Assembly (NCBI GenBank): GCA_963921425.1
Contig: OY992834.1
Location: 23,511,923-23,575,922, forward strand
Reading direction: 5' to 3'
Source: Dryas octopetala
Lineage: Eukaryota; Streptophyta; Magnoliopsida; Rosales; Rosaceae
DNA: 64,000 bases
Shown: positions 24,173 to 33,707 of the stretch, in pieces
How the letters are laid out: every line of letters starts with the position of its first letter
Numbering within the stretch: the first letter of the stretch is position 1
Translations under genes and position numbers: made by a program
Notes under the pieces: generated by a model
Told to the model about the DNA's origin: nothing
The model's database searches: none
Seen by the model: the letters and a program-made list of their open reading frames with translations, nothing else

Positions 24173-25095
24173 ATATCAATCAATAATGTTACTATTCAAC
24201 GCTATTCTCAACATCAAACCACTAAAATCTGTAAACCTTGTCGGCCTCTACAGAACCCTAGATGAAACCACACCAGTAATATTGGCTTTTCTATCTTGCT
24301 GGAATTCTGCTCTCAATATAATTGAGTCACATCCCCACTCTAGCTACTCTCTAGCTGGTCTGATGGTCTTCTCTATGTCTGCTTTATGATGGTAGTATTG
24401 AATTCCAAGGTTGGTTTGGTTGTTGTGGAGTTTGGTAGCTCTGCATTTCAACCTTTGATTCTGTGGATTTTGGTAGTCATGTCACTCTCAATCTCTCTAG
24501 AATTTGAGACTGGTCGGGTTTTATCTTTTATGCTCATATATTGCTAGCTTATTGTGGAGAAATTGTGATTAATTAGTTTAAGTGGGTCCAATAAATTAAA
24601 TTACCATTAATTTGAAAACCTTGTGTTAATACACTCACTAATAAGATACTAACACATCATTTGATAAAAGGATGTGATGATGAACAAATTTAGCGAGTCT
24701 GGTAGTTTTTTCAATTTCAACATTGTTTTCAAACTTCTAAAAGTAGTTTGTGTGGCAAACCAAACGTCATACGCAATGAAGAGACATGATTTGGCTAGGG
24801 GAGAGTTTTTTGTTATAAGGAAACTGACAGGGCCAAGACCATTTAGGTTGACAGGGAATTCTTTTGAAGGGAAGGAAGACAATTCTTTAGACAGTTTTGT
24901 GGACAGATTGATTACAAGAAGGAGAGTATATATTCAACTAAGGGACCCCATAAGCTTACTTCTCTACACTTGAAGAATTTGTTCTGTGTAACCGATACAC
25001 CGTCATGTGATGTAACCAATCCAATGTGTAAAGGTATTGTTAGACAACATGTTTATCTCTCCTAGGGTATAATATTAAGAGATAGACTTGGGTGT
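22613..25095. other. Unassigned stretch with hAT-like debris and an AT microsatellite
   Basis: At about 23160-23550 there are multiple GAGCTTGAG/CTCGAGT-type words (GAGCTTGAGCTTGAAAAAC, CAAGCCCGAGCTTGAGC) of the kind found in subterminal regions of plant hAT elements, but no ends could be set. An imperfect (AT)n lies at 24136-24176. The frames at 24674-24973 encode nothing I recognise. No gene is supported. Confidence 0.35.
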
Positions 25096-27290
25096 CACAC
25101 CCCGAATCCCGAATATGCGACAGAGGCACTTTTCCTAAGTATCTCGAGAGATCAATGCCAAACCACCGACGTTAATCCCCCAAGACGCTCGGGAAAAGGT
25201 TGAGCCTTTTATAATTAAATTGATCGGGTTGAATCAGCGTACTTATAACAAAACAGGATTTTTAAGGAAATAATAAGATCAAAATAAAGATTAACCAACT
25301 TGCTAGGGTGAAATAGTTAAATCAACACCCCATAAAGGGAATTATATACCAAAGTATAAGCAAAACCAAGATATTAAATTTTGAATTTTTTTTTAGGGTT
25401 CCGAAATCGAAACACATATTCGACAGTTTTTAGTGAAGTTTTTGTCGAAATTTACTGAAATTTATTGAAATTTATCAAAATTATTAAAATTTTCCTATTT
25501 TTTATTTTCTATAACTTCGAAAATTCACCAAAAATAGCTCAAGATTCCAAATAATTCACCGAAAAATTATATGAACTCGTATTGATGACTACTAATTTTC
25601 TATGACCTCAAAATAGTCAAATTGCTTTCAGAAAAATTATGAAAAATCCTACTCTCATTATTTAATTCTGAAAAAAATAATAATCGCCAAATTCTTGAAT
25701 TTTTCTTTTCTAAAATTAATTTTCACACAACTATTCTCTAGAACCACAACCAAATGTCTAAGTTAGTTAAAATAAACTTAAGAAAATTTCTAATTCCTTT
25801 AAAAAAACCTTAAAACAAGTTTAAAAAATTTAAGTAATAAAATTACCATAACCCAAAATTGTTGGGTTATTACACTCAGTGAAGACAAAACTTGGCTGGG
25901 TGAGAGGTACGGGAAAAAAGGAAAGAAAGAAAAAAATAAAAAGACTGATCACAGAGGCACAAGGAAAAAAAGTAAGGAAAGAAAAAAAAAAAGAAAAAAA
26001 AAAGAAAAATGGAGGGGGGAGGGGGTTTGGGGCCTTTGGGCAATTGGAAAGAAAAAGAACGGTTTGAGGTTTCGTTTAGTTATTTTAAACCCTAAACTCT
26101 AATACATTTGTATATAAAAAAATAATTAAAAATATCCTAAAGGGCCTAAAACCTAATATCTTAAAAAATATAGAGTATATAGAGTTTAATGTATAGATTA
26201 TAGAGTATAAAGAGTATTAGGGTATATAAAGTATATATAGTATTAGGGTTTAGATTTTAGTGTATAATTAAATTATAGAGTATAAAAAATATACTAATTT
26301 TATTTATTCATTATACTAATTTTATTTAACAGTATTTACTTCAGCGCGCTTTATATTTACCTTATATCACATGAAACCTACTATATAATTTGGTTTCTTC
26401 AATGTTTTTTATCGATTTAGTAGATAATATGTTAAATAAACATATGATAAGGTTTCATTAAAAATTTTCGTATTTTAATAGCAATTTCCGTCATTTAAGT
26501 CTAATTTTTATCGAAATTTAAAAATCTTCGAAATTTCGATGAAATTTCCTCGAAATCCGAAATTTAATTTCCTGAGTAAAACCCACATAAGTTATCAAAA
26601 TGAGTAAATCAAAATAACATTGTTCCAAAATGGGTTTCTAATAGGAAAGCAAGAACCACAACAATATCAAAAAATATGACAACAGAGACCTTGAGACACC
26701 CGATAAGAGAATCCAAGCTGCGCACCCCTTCAGTCAAGACCTCTTCCAAGAGGTAAATCTATATAAGCAATAGTGTAGAAACAAAACAAACAGAGAAAGT
26801 AGGGGGTAAGCATCTCATACGATCATAGCTTCCCTCAGGGGACCTTGTTAGGTTTGAAAACTTTTAAAAACATTTCTCTATGAAAGATTGATTTCTGAAA
26901 TCCCAAAACATTTCCACAAAATCGATTTAACACCTCAGCTGCAGCAGTGTATGGTAAACATGCATAAAAACCCATAAATAACAATAACAATATGGTCGAT
27001 ACACTTTAGGTATGACTACGGCCAGCTATAATCAAAGAAATAGCATTCATACCGAGAGTGCCACGGTAAGCATAAATAGGAACTCACAATTGAGAAAGCG
27101 TATTTACTGCTACATGATCAATCATGGTCTCGTTTCGTACAAACACACATAACCACATGTAAGCCTGGCTAGACTCCCCATAATATACAGATTAATTCTT
27201 CTAAAAGGTTTAGAGATTTGAACCCAAAGTCACATTCCACGCTGCCCATACTCTCAGACCAATCATAATAATAATAGCATGTTATCACAG
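25096..27290. mobile_element. LTR-like sequence interrupted by a dispersed AT-rich repeat
   Basis: The block opens TGTCACACCCCGAATCCCGA at 25096, a common start for plant Ty3/gypsy LTRs, and at about 26690-26860 holds LTR-like leader sequence (GACCTCTTCCAAGAGGTAAA, GGGGGTAAGCATCTCATACG). Between these lies the AT-rich repeat copy 2 (25890-26580). No partner LTR, PBS or coding domain was found, so this is at most a solo or fragmented LTR, and its right limit is uncertain. Confidence 0.35.
25890..26580 (-). repeat. Dispersed AT-rich repeat, copy 2
   Basis: Reverse-complement partner of 11462-12150: a GA/AAAG-rich tract, TTTCGTTTAGTTATTTTAAA, an ATATA core with many TAGAGTATA words, then GAAATTTCGATGAAATTTCC. 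It is inserted in LTR-like sequence. Confidence 0.6.
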
Positions 27291-27292
27291 TT

Positions 27293-29176
27293 CACTACCA
27301 AAAAATTGGCCAATAGGAACAAATTTTTAGCCATAGATAAAATTCTGTGACAAATTTCAATTCAGTCAATGCTATTCCCTTTATTAAGTTCAAAAAACCC
27401 ACCAATTGATGAGAATATGTGAGAATAGATCTCACAGATATTTATATCTATGTTTATAGATTAAAAAATTAATTTATTCAATTATAATATATATATATAT
27501 TTTTTATAACTTTTTATATATATTCACAATATATATAAAACTAATTTTACAAGGGGTAAAATAGATGATTACTCACTTTTGATGGACCCAAAGCCTGGCA
27601 CACGTCAGATTGGGTCTTTTTCCTCACAAGTCAAACAACAACTCTACTCATGGAATTGAAAACTTTGTGGTGTTCTTCTGTTTTATTTGGTCCATTACAG
27701 AACTAGACTTGGGTGAAGGAAAGGAAAGGAACCATAGATCTCCTAAATACTTTGTTTATGAAAGGAAAAGAAAAGAACAAAACATCTCTGAACTAGACTT
27801 CTGTGTTCTTCTGCAGCTCATCTCCTAAATTTGTTGATGAAAGGAATTGAAAGGAACGATTCCGATACATTGGGTGTCCTTGCTTGCAGTCGGCAAAACT
27901 CTGCATATTTTCCCAATTATCTGGTGCGTATGTTAGTTCGCCTGATTTCTATTTTTTATTTTTTAAATGAAGCCCTCTTGATTGGATTTCTATTTTCGAA
28001 TTTGGATTTCTATTTTCTAATTTTTAAATGAAGCCCTCTTGATTTAACTGGATGTAATTAGAATGAACTGTTTTGGTGCGGATTCAAACAACAACAACTT
28101 TAGCTATGAATTTGGTGTTTTTGTATGTTTTGCTTGGATTTTTTTTGAAGCTGTAAACATCCATAGATCAACGTTGCTGAGCTCTTTTAACAAATCACAT
28201 ACAATTGCCGCATATTTGGAACACTTAGTGACTCAACTTGCTTCAATTTTGTTTACAATTCCTGCAGCGTAGATAACCCCCAATACAATTTTAACATAAT
28301 TGATTACAAAAGAGATCATGGAGTGCCCTTCCAATCAGCAAGATGAGTTTAGTGAAACCTTCCCTTGGAGCAGTTGATTGAATTGGAAGTTGGTTATTGT
28401 TAAAATCACCTTTAATCATCAAGGTATGTTCATTAAGTTGGTTCCCTTCCATTTACACTTATTGACAATCGGCTTCATAAATACGTCTAGTTTTTATTTT
28501 ATTTTTTCGTTTTGGGCACTTATTGATCCATTACCATATCTTTGTTGTACTGTGATATCATAAACTTTTAATGGTAGGTAATATCTATCATTTTACCAAG
28601 GCATCCAAAGTGATTAATTGGGTTCAATTTTGTAATTATTGCAGCAACAATGGATAAAAGCTGTGTTAAACTGGATAGGCTGAGTCCAGAATTCATTGCA
28701 GGATTACAGAATTTCATTGATCATTCATTACGTGTTGCTAGCCAAGATGGTTTGTTAAAGTGTCCATGTAAGCGTTGTTGTAACCATGATTGGTTTCACC
28801 CTGGTTTGGTTAGAGACCACTTGTATGTTGATGGGATGGATATACATTACAAAGATAAATTATGGACTGCTCGAGAATCTCTGTCCGATCCAATTTTCAA
28901 GGATATTGATATAATAATGAATATATTTTATTGATATTGATTTACACAACTTTCAAGGAATTTTATATCTAATTATATCACAAGTACTGTAGGTGATTAT
29001 TTTATAGTTGTTGGAGATGGTAAGAAATCAACATATTATCCCACCGTTTTACACAAAATGTGAGTGAATGGCCTATACCCACCCAAGTAGTACCCAATGA
29101 CCCAGTTTTAGTAACTATTTTCAATTTTTTTACTATACAAAAAAACCCAGAAATAAGACAACTTATACGAATCATA
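27293..29176 (+). mobile_element. CACTA (En/Spm) transposon, left part
   Basis: Begins CACTACCAAAAAATTGGCC at 27293, a canonical CACTA terminus, and about 1.35 kb further in encodes a TNP2-type transposase N-terminal domain on the same strand (28650-28934). I found no matching right terminus (it would end ...TTTTTTGGTAGTG). The element is therefore truncated, or its right part was displaced by the LTR retrotransposon at 30270 and lost or diverged. Confidence 0.6.
28650..28934 (+). pseudogene. CACTA TNP2-like transposase-associated domain fragment
   Basis: 94 residues beginning MDKSCVKLDRLSPEFIAGL and continuing NFIDHSLRVASQDGLLKCPC, then KRCCNHDWF...VRDHLYVDGMD. This is the transposase-associated (Transpos_assoc) domain at the N-terminus of plant CACTA TNP2 proteins, with its Cys-rich CPCKRCC core at residues 38-44. 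A possible splice acceptor (TTGCAG) lies 6 bp before the ATG. The frame stops after IDIIMNIFY, and the remaining several hundred residues of TNP2 (including the DDE core) are absent, so this is a non-functional remnant. Confidence 0.8.
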
Positions 29177-29612
29177 GCCCCACTTACTTATTGTTACTGC
29201 TCCACTTACATATTATTACTGACCCACTTACATATTATTACTGACAAGTACTAACAACTATAGCCTTACTTACATATTGTTACTGACAAGCAGTAACAAC
29301 CATAGTCTCACTTAAATATTGTTACTGACAATCATTGCCCCCACTTACATATTATTACGAATAAGCAGTAACAACCCCTACTTACATATTGTTACTGATA
29401 AGCAGTAACACTCATCGTCCCCACTTACATATTGTTACTGATAAGCAATAAAAAGCATAGTCCCCACTTACATATTGTTACTGATAAGCAGTAACAATCA
29501 TAGTCCCCACTTACATATTGTTACTGATAAGCAGTAATAATCATATTCCCACTTACATATTGTTACTGATAAGCAATAAAAATCATAGCCCCACTTACAT
29601 ATTCAAAGTATA
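29177..29612 (+). repeat. 43-bp tandem repeat array with embedded hairpins
   Basis: Roughly ten units of about 43 bp with the core CCCACTTACATATTGTTACT and, in most units, the perfect dyad GTTACTG-ATAAG-CAGTAAC (7-bp arms). The best units start at 29462, 29505 and 29547-29548. The left third is degenerate. It may be a subterminal array of the CACTA element to its left, since such elements carry repeated transposase-binding sites. Confidence 0.8.
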
Positions 29613-30264
29613 CAAACAAGCAATTTGAGGCCCTCTAAGATTTAAAATTGAAATTTAAATTAACTAATTAGCACAGTTAGATTTTTGTTTTTGGAGAGCA
29701 TATAGTAATAAACTATGAAACACTTAAATTGTAAGTTAAGCAAAACAAAACTGCAATAACATATATAGCTCCAAATTTAAGCTTTATTTCGTATTGTTTG
29801 CATAAGTCAAACTAAAAGTAATGACTTCCCTAGATCATAAGAGAAAGCAGAAAACTTATAGAATTCACACATGAAATGGAAAAAGTACTTAACCCTACAG
29901 TGACATGGACCCTGAGTCAGGCCAAGACGTTTTAAGTACAACATTGGAACAAAACAACCTTTCTACAACAATACTATCTTCCAACTGCAACAACAACCTC
30001 CAATTGAATTGTAGATGTCTTTCACTGCAACAGGGAAATGAAACTATTGAATATCATTCAGCTTGTCAATGATCAAAGATAGCTGAGAACTCAAACACTT
30101 TTTTCAAGGTTAGGAAAGTCCAAGGATATCAAATTCTAACAAGGCTATCCACAAAAAGATCCCAAAAAATAATAATTGTGCTAATTTCATATTGAACAAA
30201 AATTATTTTTATTTCGAAGAAACCCTTTAACCAAATGCAAGGTAGAAATAATCTTTTGGTCTCT
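29613..30264. other. Unassigned stretch between array and LTR retrotransposon
   Basis: AT-rich, no ORF or repeat recognised. It was contiguous with 36771 onward before the retrotransposon inserted. Confidence 0.4.
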
Positions 30265-30269
30265 TCTAT
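30265..30269 (+). repeat. Target-site duplication, left copy (TCTAT)
   Basis: TCTAT immediately precedes the 5' LTR (TGTAACG) and is repeated exactly at 36766-36770 after the 3' LTR (...TGTCA). Confidence 0.88.
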
Positions 30270-32801
30270 TGTAACGACCCGACCCAAATTTTCACTAGAA
30301 ATTTAAATTTTTATTTAACTATGTTTTTAAGAGATTTTTTTTAAAGGGATGTGGAATTGTATTTTAAAGATTTTGAGATTTATTTGGAAAATAAAAAGAG
30401 TTTTGATTTATTTATTTTTGTTTTAATTTAAGCTTGACCAAAAGTTGACTCTTAAAATAAATGGGTTTTCGACTTTGACCTTGGGTCCGTTAGATAGGTT
30501 TCGATCCCCCGAGTTCATAGACACGTAGCACGCTTCGATCCGAGTTACAAATTTGAAAGATATGGGCGTTTGAAGCGAGGGGCAATTTCGTAAAATGACA
30601 AATTGGGGTTTAAAAATCAGATTTTCTAGACTTCTCTCTCTCTCTAGAACCTTCTCTCTCTCTCTCTCTAGAACCTTCTCTCTCTCCTTTATATCTCTCT
30701 CTCTCTCCTGTTTTCCTCCACTCCCGCACCCCTCCCCTGCGCCCACAACCCAGCAGCCACCACCCTTCACCATCGCCAGCCACCCTTGCCGGTCTCGACC
30801 TCCGGCGAACACCCCAGGCGCCGACCACCACCACCCCCCGAGCCTACTCTCTTTCTCTCCCCGTGTTCTCTCTCTCTCTCCACTTTCTCTGTGCGCCACC
30901 AAGCCCTGCACATCAGCCAACGTCCATCACTCAGCCGCCGCCCATCTCTTCGCCCAGCCATCTTCAGCCACCTGAGGTCATCGGCGTGTCTCCCCAACGC
31001 CTGCTAGCTCGCCAGCTCCGCCTCCAGCTAGCCCAGCCCGTGCGCACAAAAAAAAAAAACCCAGCAATTGGCTCCCCTCTGTTTCGCCAAATTTTCGGTT
31101 TGATTCTAGAAGTGTATGTGACGTTGGGTTGAGCCGCGAAGCTTTTGGGATATGAGGAGGCGTTTACGGATTTTAATTTGGGCATGATAAAATTCGTGGT
31201 CATTGAACGAGAGTCGAGTGAGACATTAGGTTTAGCACCCACTTTGATGTCTTTGTGGCGGGACTAATAGTATTTTTATTTGTTTATTTTATAGGCGAGA
31301 CAACCGTGGTTCGTGATGATCCGGCGGAGGATCGACCTTAGATTTTCTCACTGTGAGTGGACTAACTTTTAATTTTTCTGAAATGTTTTATATGTTGATG
31401 ATTAAATTCTATTATTTGGTTATATTGAGTTTGAATTTAAGCTAAGGGATTTTGAATTTGGTTTTTAAATTCTTCTTTCCTAAATTGGAAATTGATATTT
31501 ATGGTTTTTGCATTTCAAAGTTTCATGGATTTATGAATTTAGATATTTTGAGTTGAACAAATGTATATTCGAGGAATTTGGTTTTGTTAAGAAGAGTTTT
31601 GGAAGAAAAATGAAAGGATTGAGATTTGAATTATGTGTTTGTGAGTTATCGGTTTTCAAACCACCTTTGCAGTACCCTCCAGGTTATCAGATTTAATAGG
31701 TCTTTGGGACCCATCACGGCACACACATAGGCTTTGGGCCGTGTGTCGGGATGCTTCGCCCTTTGGGGGCCGTTCTGCGTGCACGTAAGACAGAATTTGT
31801 GGCTCTGCATGCGTATGACAGATTCTCGGCTCTGCGCATGTATGACAGATTATTTGTGGCTCTGCATGCGTATGACAGATTCTCGGCTCTGCGCATGTAT
31901 GACAGATTATTTGTGGCTCTGCATGCGTATGACAGATTCTCGGCTCTGCGCATGTATAGAGATTATTTATGGCTCTGTATGCGTATGACAGATTCTCGGC
32001 TCTGCGCATGTATGACAGATTATACGGGTAACTGACTGGTGTGTGTTTTCAATTGTTAAGTATATTAAGTGATGATCTTATGACAGCAAAGGTTTAAGTA
32101 AGACGGTTTCAGTTGAACAGTTTATTGATTTTTAATATGTTGAGAATGTTTGAAAAGAAAGTTTTTAGCTCAAGTTATTTATTTATAAATTGACAATATC
32201 GATTTCAGTTTGAGAACTTGGATTTTCGAAGTTTGATTTTCAAATCTAGATTCTATTATTTTACTGAGAAATGGTTTTAAAAAAACTGGGGGATTTCAAA
32301 GGACATTCTAAGGTTTTAGAGTTACACGTGTGTAAAAGGGTTTTTCTGAAAAGATATTTAATCTTTGATTTTCGTCTCCATTTTACTGTCCACTCACTGA
32401 ACCTATCTCACCGTTTTCTTATTTGTCTTAAATTGTCCCCCAGGTAGTAGATTTGGTGGAGGTCGAGCCAAACACGTCGAGGCAGTTGCAATCATTTCCT
32501 TAGTCGGACCCTGTAGGCGCCATTTAATTTTTGTAAAAATTCCTTGTAATAGAATAGCAGCTCTGATAACCACTCTAAAATTTTAAGTTGGATTTCTGTG
32601 AGATTGTTGGGTCTGAGACCCTATTTGGTTGCGGTAGAGGTGGTTGCTGTATAGAAGTGCTTTTTAAACAGGTTTTAGAATTTCTGGGTTAGTCCATTTT
32701 CAGGGGAGGTTCTGCCGAATTTTCGGTAGGATTTTCCTTGATTTTGGATTTCCGCAGGACCTCTCCGGGTTTCAGGGTGGAATCCGGGGGCGGTCCTGTG
32801 A
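30270..32801 (+). repeat. 5' LTR (2532 bp)
   Basis: Starts TGTAACGACCCGACCC. It should end in CA by comparison with the 3' LTR (...CCTGTCA) but reads ...CCTGTGA, a terminal C-to-G change. It contains a CT-rich segment (30632-30710), a proline-codon-like GC-rich segment without a real gene, and the 57-bp array at 31796-32022. Compared with the 3' LTR it lacks 514 bp at the junction CAAATTTT|CGG (about 31089-31094). Confidence 0.9.
31796..32022 (+). repeat. 57-bp tandem array in 5' LTR (4 units)
   Basis: Unit built from GGCTCTGCATGCGTATGACA and GGCTCTGCGCATGTATGACA half-units. Since 57 is divisible by 3 and the unit lacks stops in several frames, long spurious ORFs appear on both strands. The third unit has a small lesion (CATGTATAGAGATT), absent from the 3' LTR copy. 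Confidence 0.9.
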
Positions 32802-32804
32802 ACT

Positions 32805-32816
32805 TGGTATCAGAGC
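32805..32816 (+). other. Primer-binding site, initiator tRNA-Met type
   Basis: TGGTATCAGAGC, three bases after the 5' LTR end, is complementary to the 3' end of plant initiator methionine tRNA, the usual primer for minus-strand synthesis in plant LTR retrotransposons. Confidence 0.92.
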
Positions 32817-32892
32817 ATTAGGTTTTAAATTCCTGTAGACTCGGCACCTCGTGTGCATCCTTCGGTGAACGCAAAGGTTTTCCTCAGCTTGT

Positions 32893-33057
32893 ATGGATAT
32901 GCCTCCTCGACGTGGCCGACCTCAAGAAGTTGTGGTAAGTTTTGGAGGTATAGTTTATTCGATTAACGTGAGTGTTAGGACTACGGGACGCCTATATTTC
33001 AGCCTTGACTCCTTAGTTCACGATCATAATTTATTTCTCATTTTCATGGATACGTAA
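32893..33057 (+). pseudogene. gag start remnant
   Basis: An ATG 77 bases after the PBS opens MDMPPRRGRPQEVV, the basic start typical of Tekay/Del gag proteins (MPPRRGRP-like), but the frame then loses similarity and stops after 54 residues. The rest of the capsid and nucleocapsid is deleted. Confidence 0.7.
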
Positions 33058-33182
33058 GGAATGGTGTGGAAGACGTAGTAATTAACGATACTTGAAGTTG
33101 CGATCATATCCTATGTTGGATACATTTAGAGATCGAAGGGTTAATCAGAGTGGTGCAGCGGAAGCGTAGTGGTGCCCAGTCA

Positions 33183-33371
33183 AGCTATGTCAGTAGAGGT
33201 GGAGAACAGCATAGGGGTCAGCCAGGACGCCCCAGAGCCCAGGGCAGAGTCTTCGCCATGACGCAGCAGGACGCGTTGATTTTACTGGACGTCATCATGG
33301 GTACGTTGTCCATCTTTGAGCATGATACGATATTGTCGATAAGAGATAAACTTTCTCGATTGGTGGGTTAG
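33183..33371 (+). pseudogene. gag-protease junction remnant
   Basis: The frame contains GRVFAMTQQDA...DVIMGTLSIFEHDTILSI. This corresponds to the start of the Ty3/gypsy protease region (in relatives GRVFA-T-QDA...V-GT--I...VLFDSGA-HSF), but the catalytic D[ST]GA motif is replaced or lost and the frame stops at LSRLVG. It joins gag debris to the start of pol, showing a large internal deletion. Confidence 0.65.
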
Positions 33372-33694
33372 AGTGGTTTTCAAATGATTTAAAGGTTTTA
33401 AAATGGATTTATTTCGTAATGGTTTTATCCCTGAAAACTTTATTTAGGGTTTGGCGTTTGTATCACATTTTCAAGTTTTTATTTTGAGGCTTAATTTATT
33501 TAGGTTCGTTATGGAGCGATTTCCTGAGTTTAAATCTCCTTGGTTTTCTTGAAACGGAAGGAAATGCCAAAGTCACGCATATTTTTTTACTTATGGTTGC
33601 TAAAAGGAGGTTTGATTTGATGGGTGATGAGAAGTTGCAACTACAATTCACTTAAATTTAAGTTTTCTACTAAATTTCGAGGACGAAATTTTTT

Positions 33695-33706
33695 AAGGGG
33701 GGAAGG
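33695..33706 (+). other. Polypurine tract before the 3' LTR
   Basis: AAGGGGGGAAGG, preceded by CGAGGACGAAATTTTTT and followed within two bases by the TG of the 3' LTR. This is the classic plus-strand primer site of Tekay-type elements. Confidence 0.88.
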
Positions 33707-33707
33707 T

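Noticed and set aside
24649..24973. Overlapping 77- and 99-codon ORFs on opposite strands
   Set aside because: No recognisable motif, no splice context, and AT-rich intergenic surroundings; chance open frames.
29177..29612. CRISPR-like array
   Set aside because: Plant nuclear DNA; units are contiguous tandem repeats with no unique spacers. The same applies to the 57-bp and 48-bp arrays.
30423..30997. Several 70-165-codon ORFs in the CT-rich part of the LTRs (also 34033-34658)
   Set aside because: Driven by CTCTCT/GAGAGA repeats in LTR DNA; frames differ between otherwise near-identical LTRs.
31656..32035. Long repetitive ORFs on both strands in the LTR arrays (also 35677-35999 and 12997-13303)
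   Set aside because: They arise because the 57-bp unit is a multiple of three without stops. They lie in LTRs, have no protein similarity and no conserved start.
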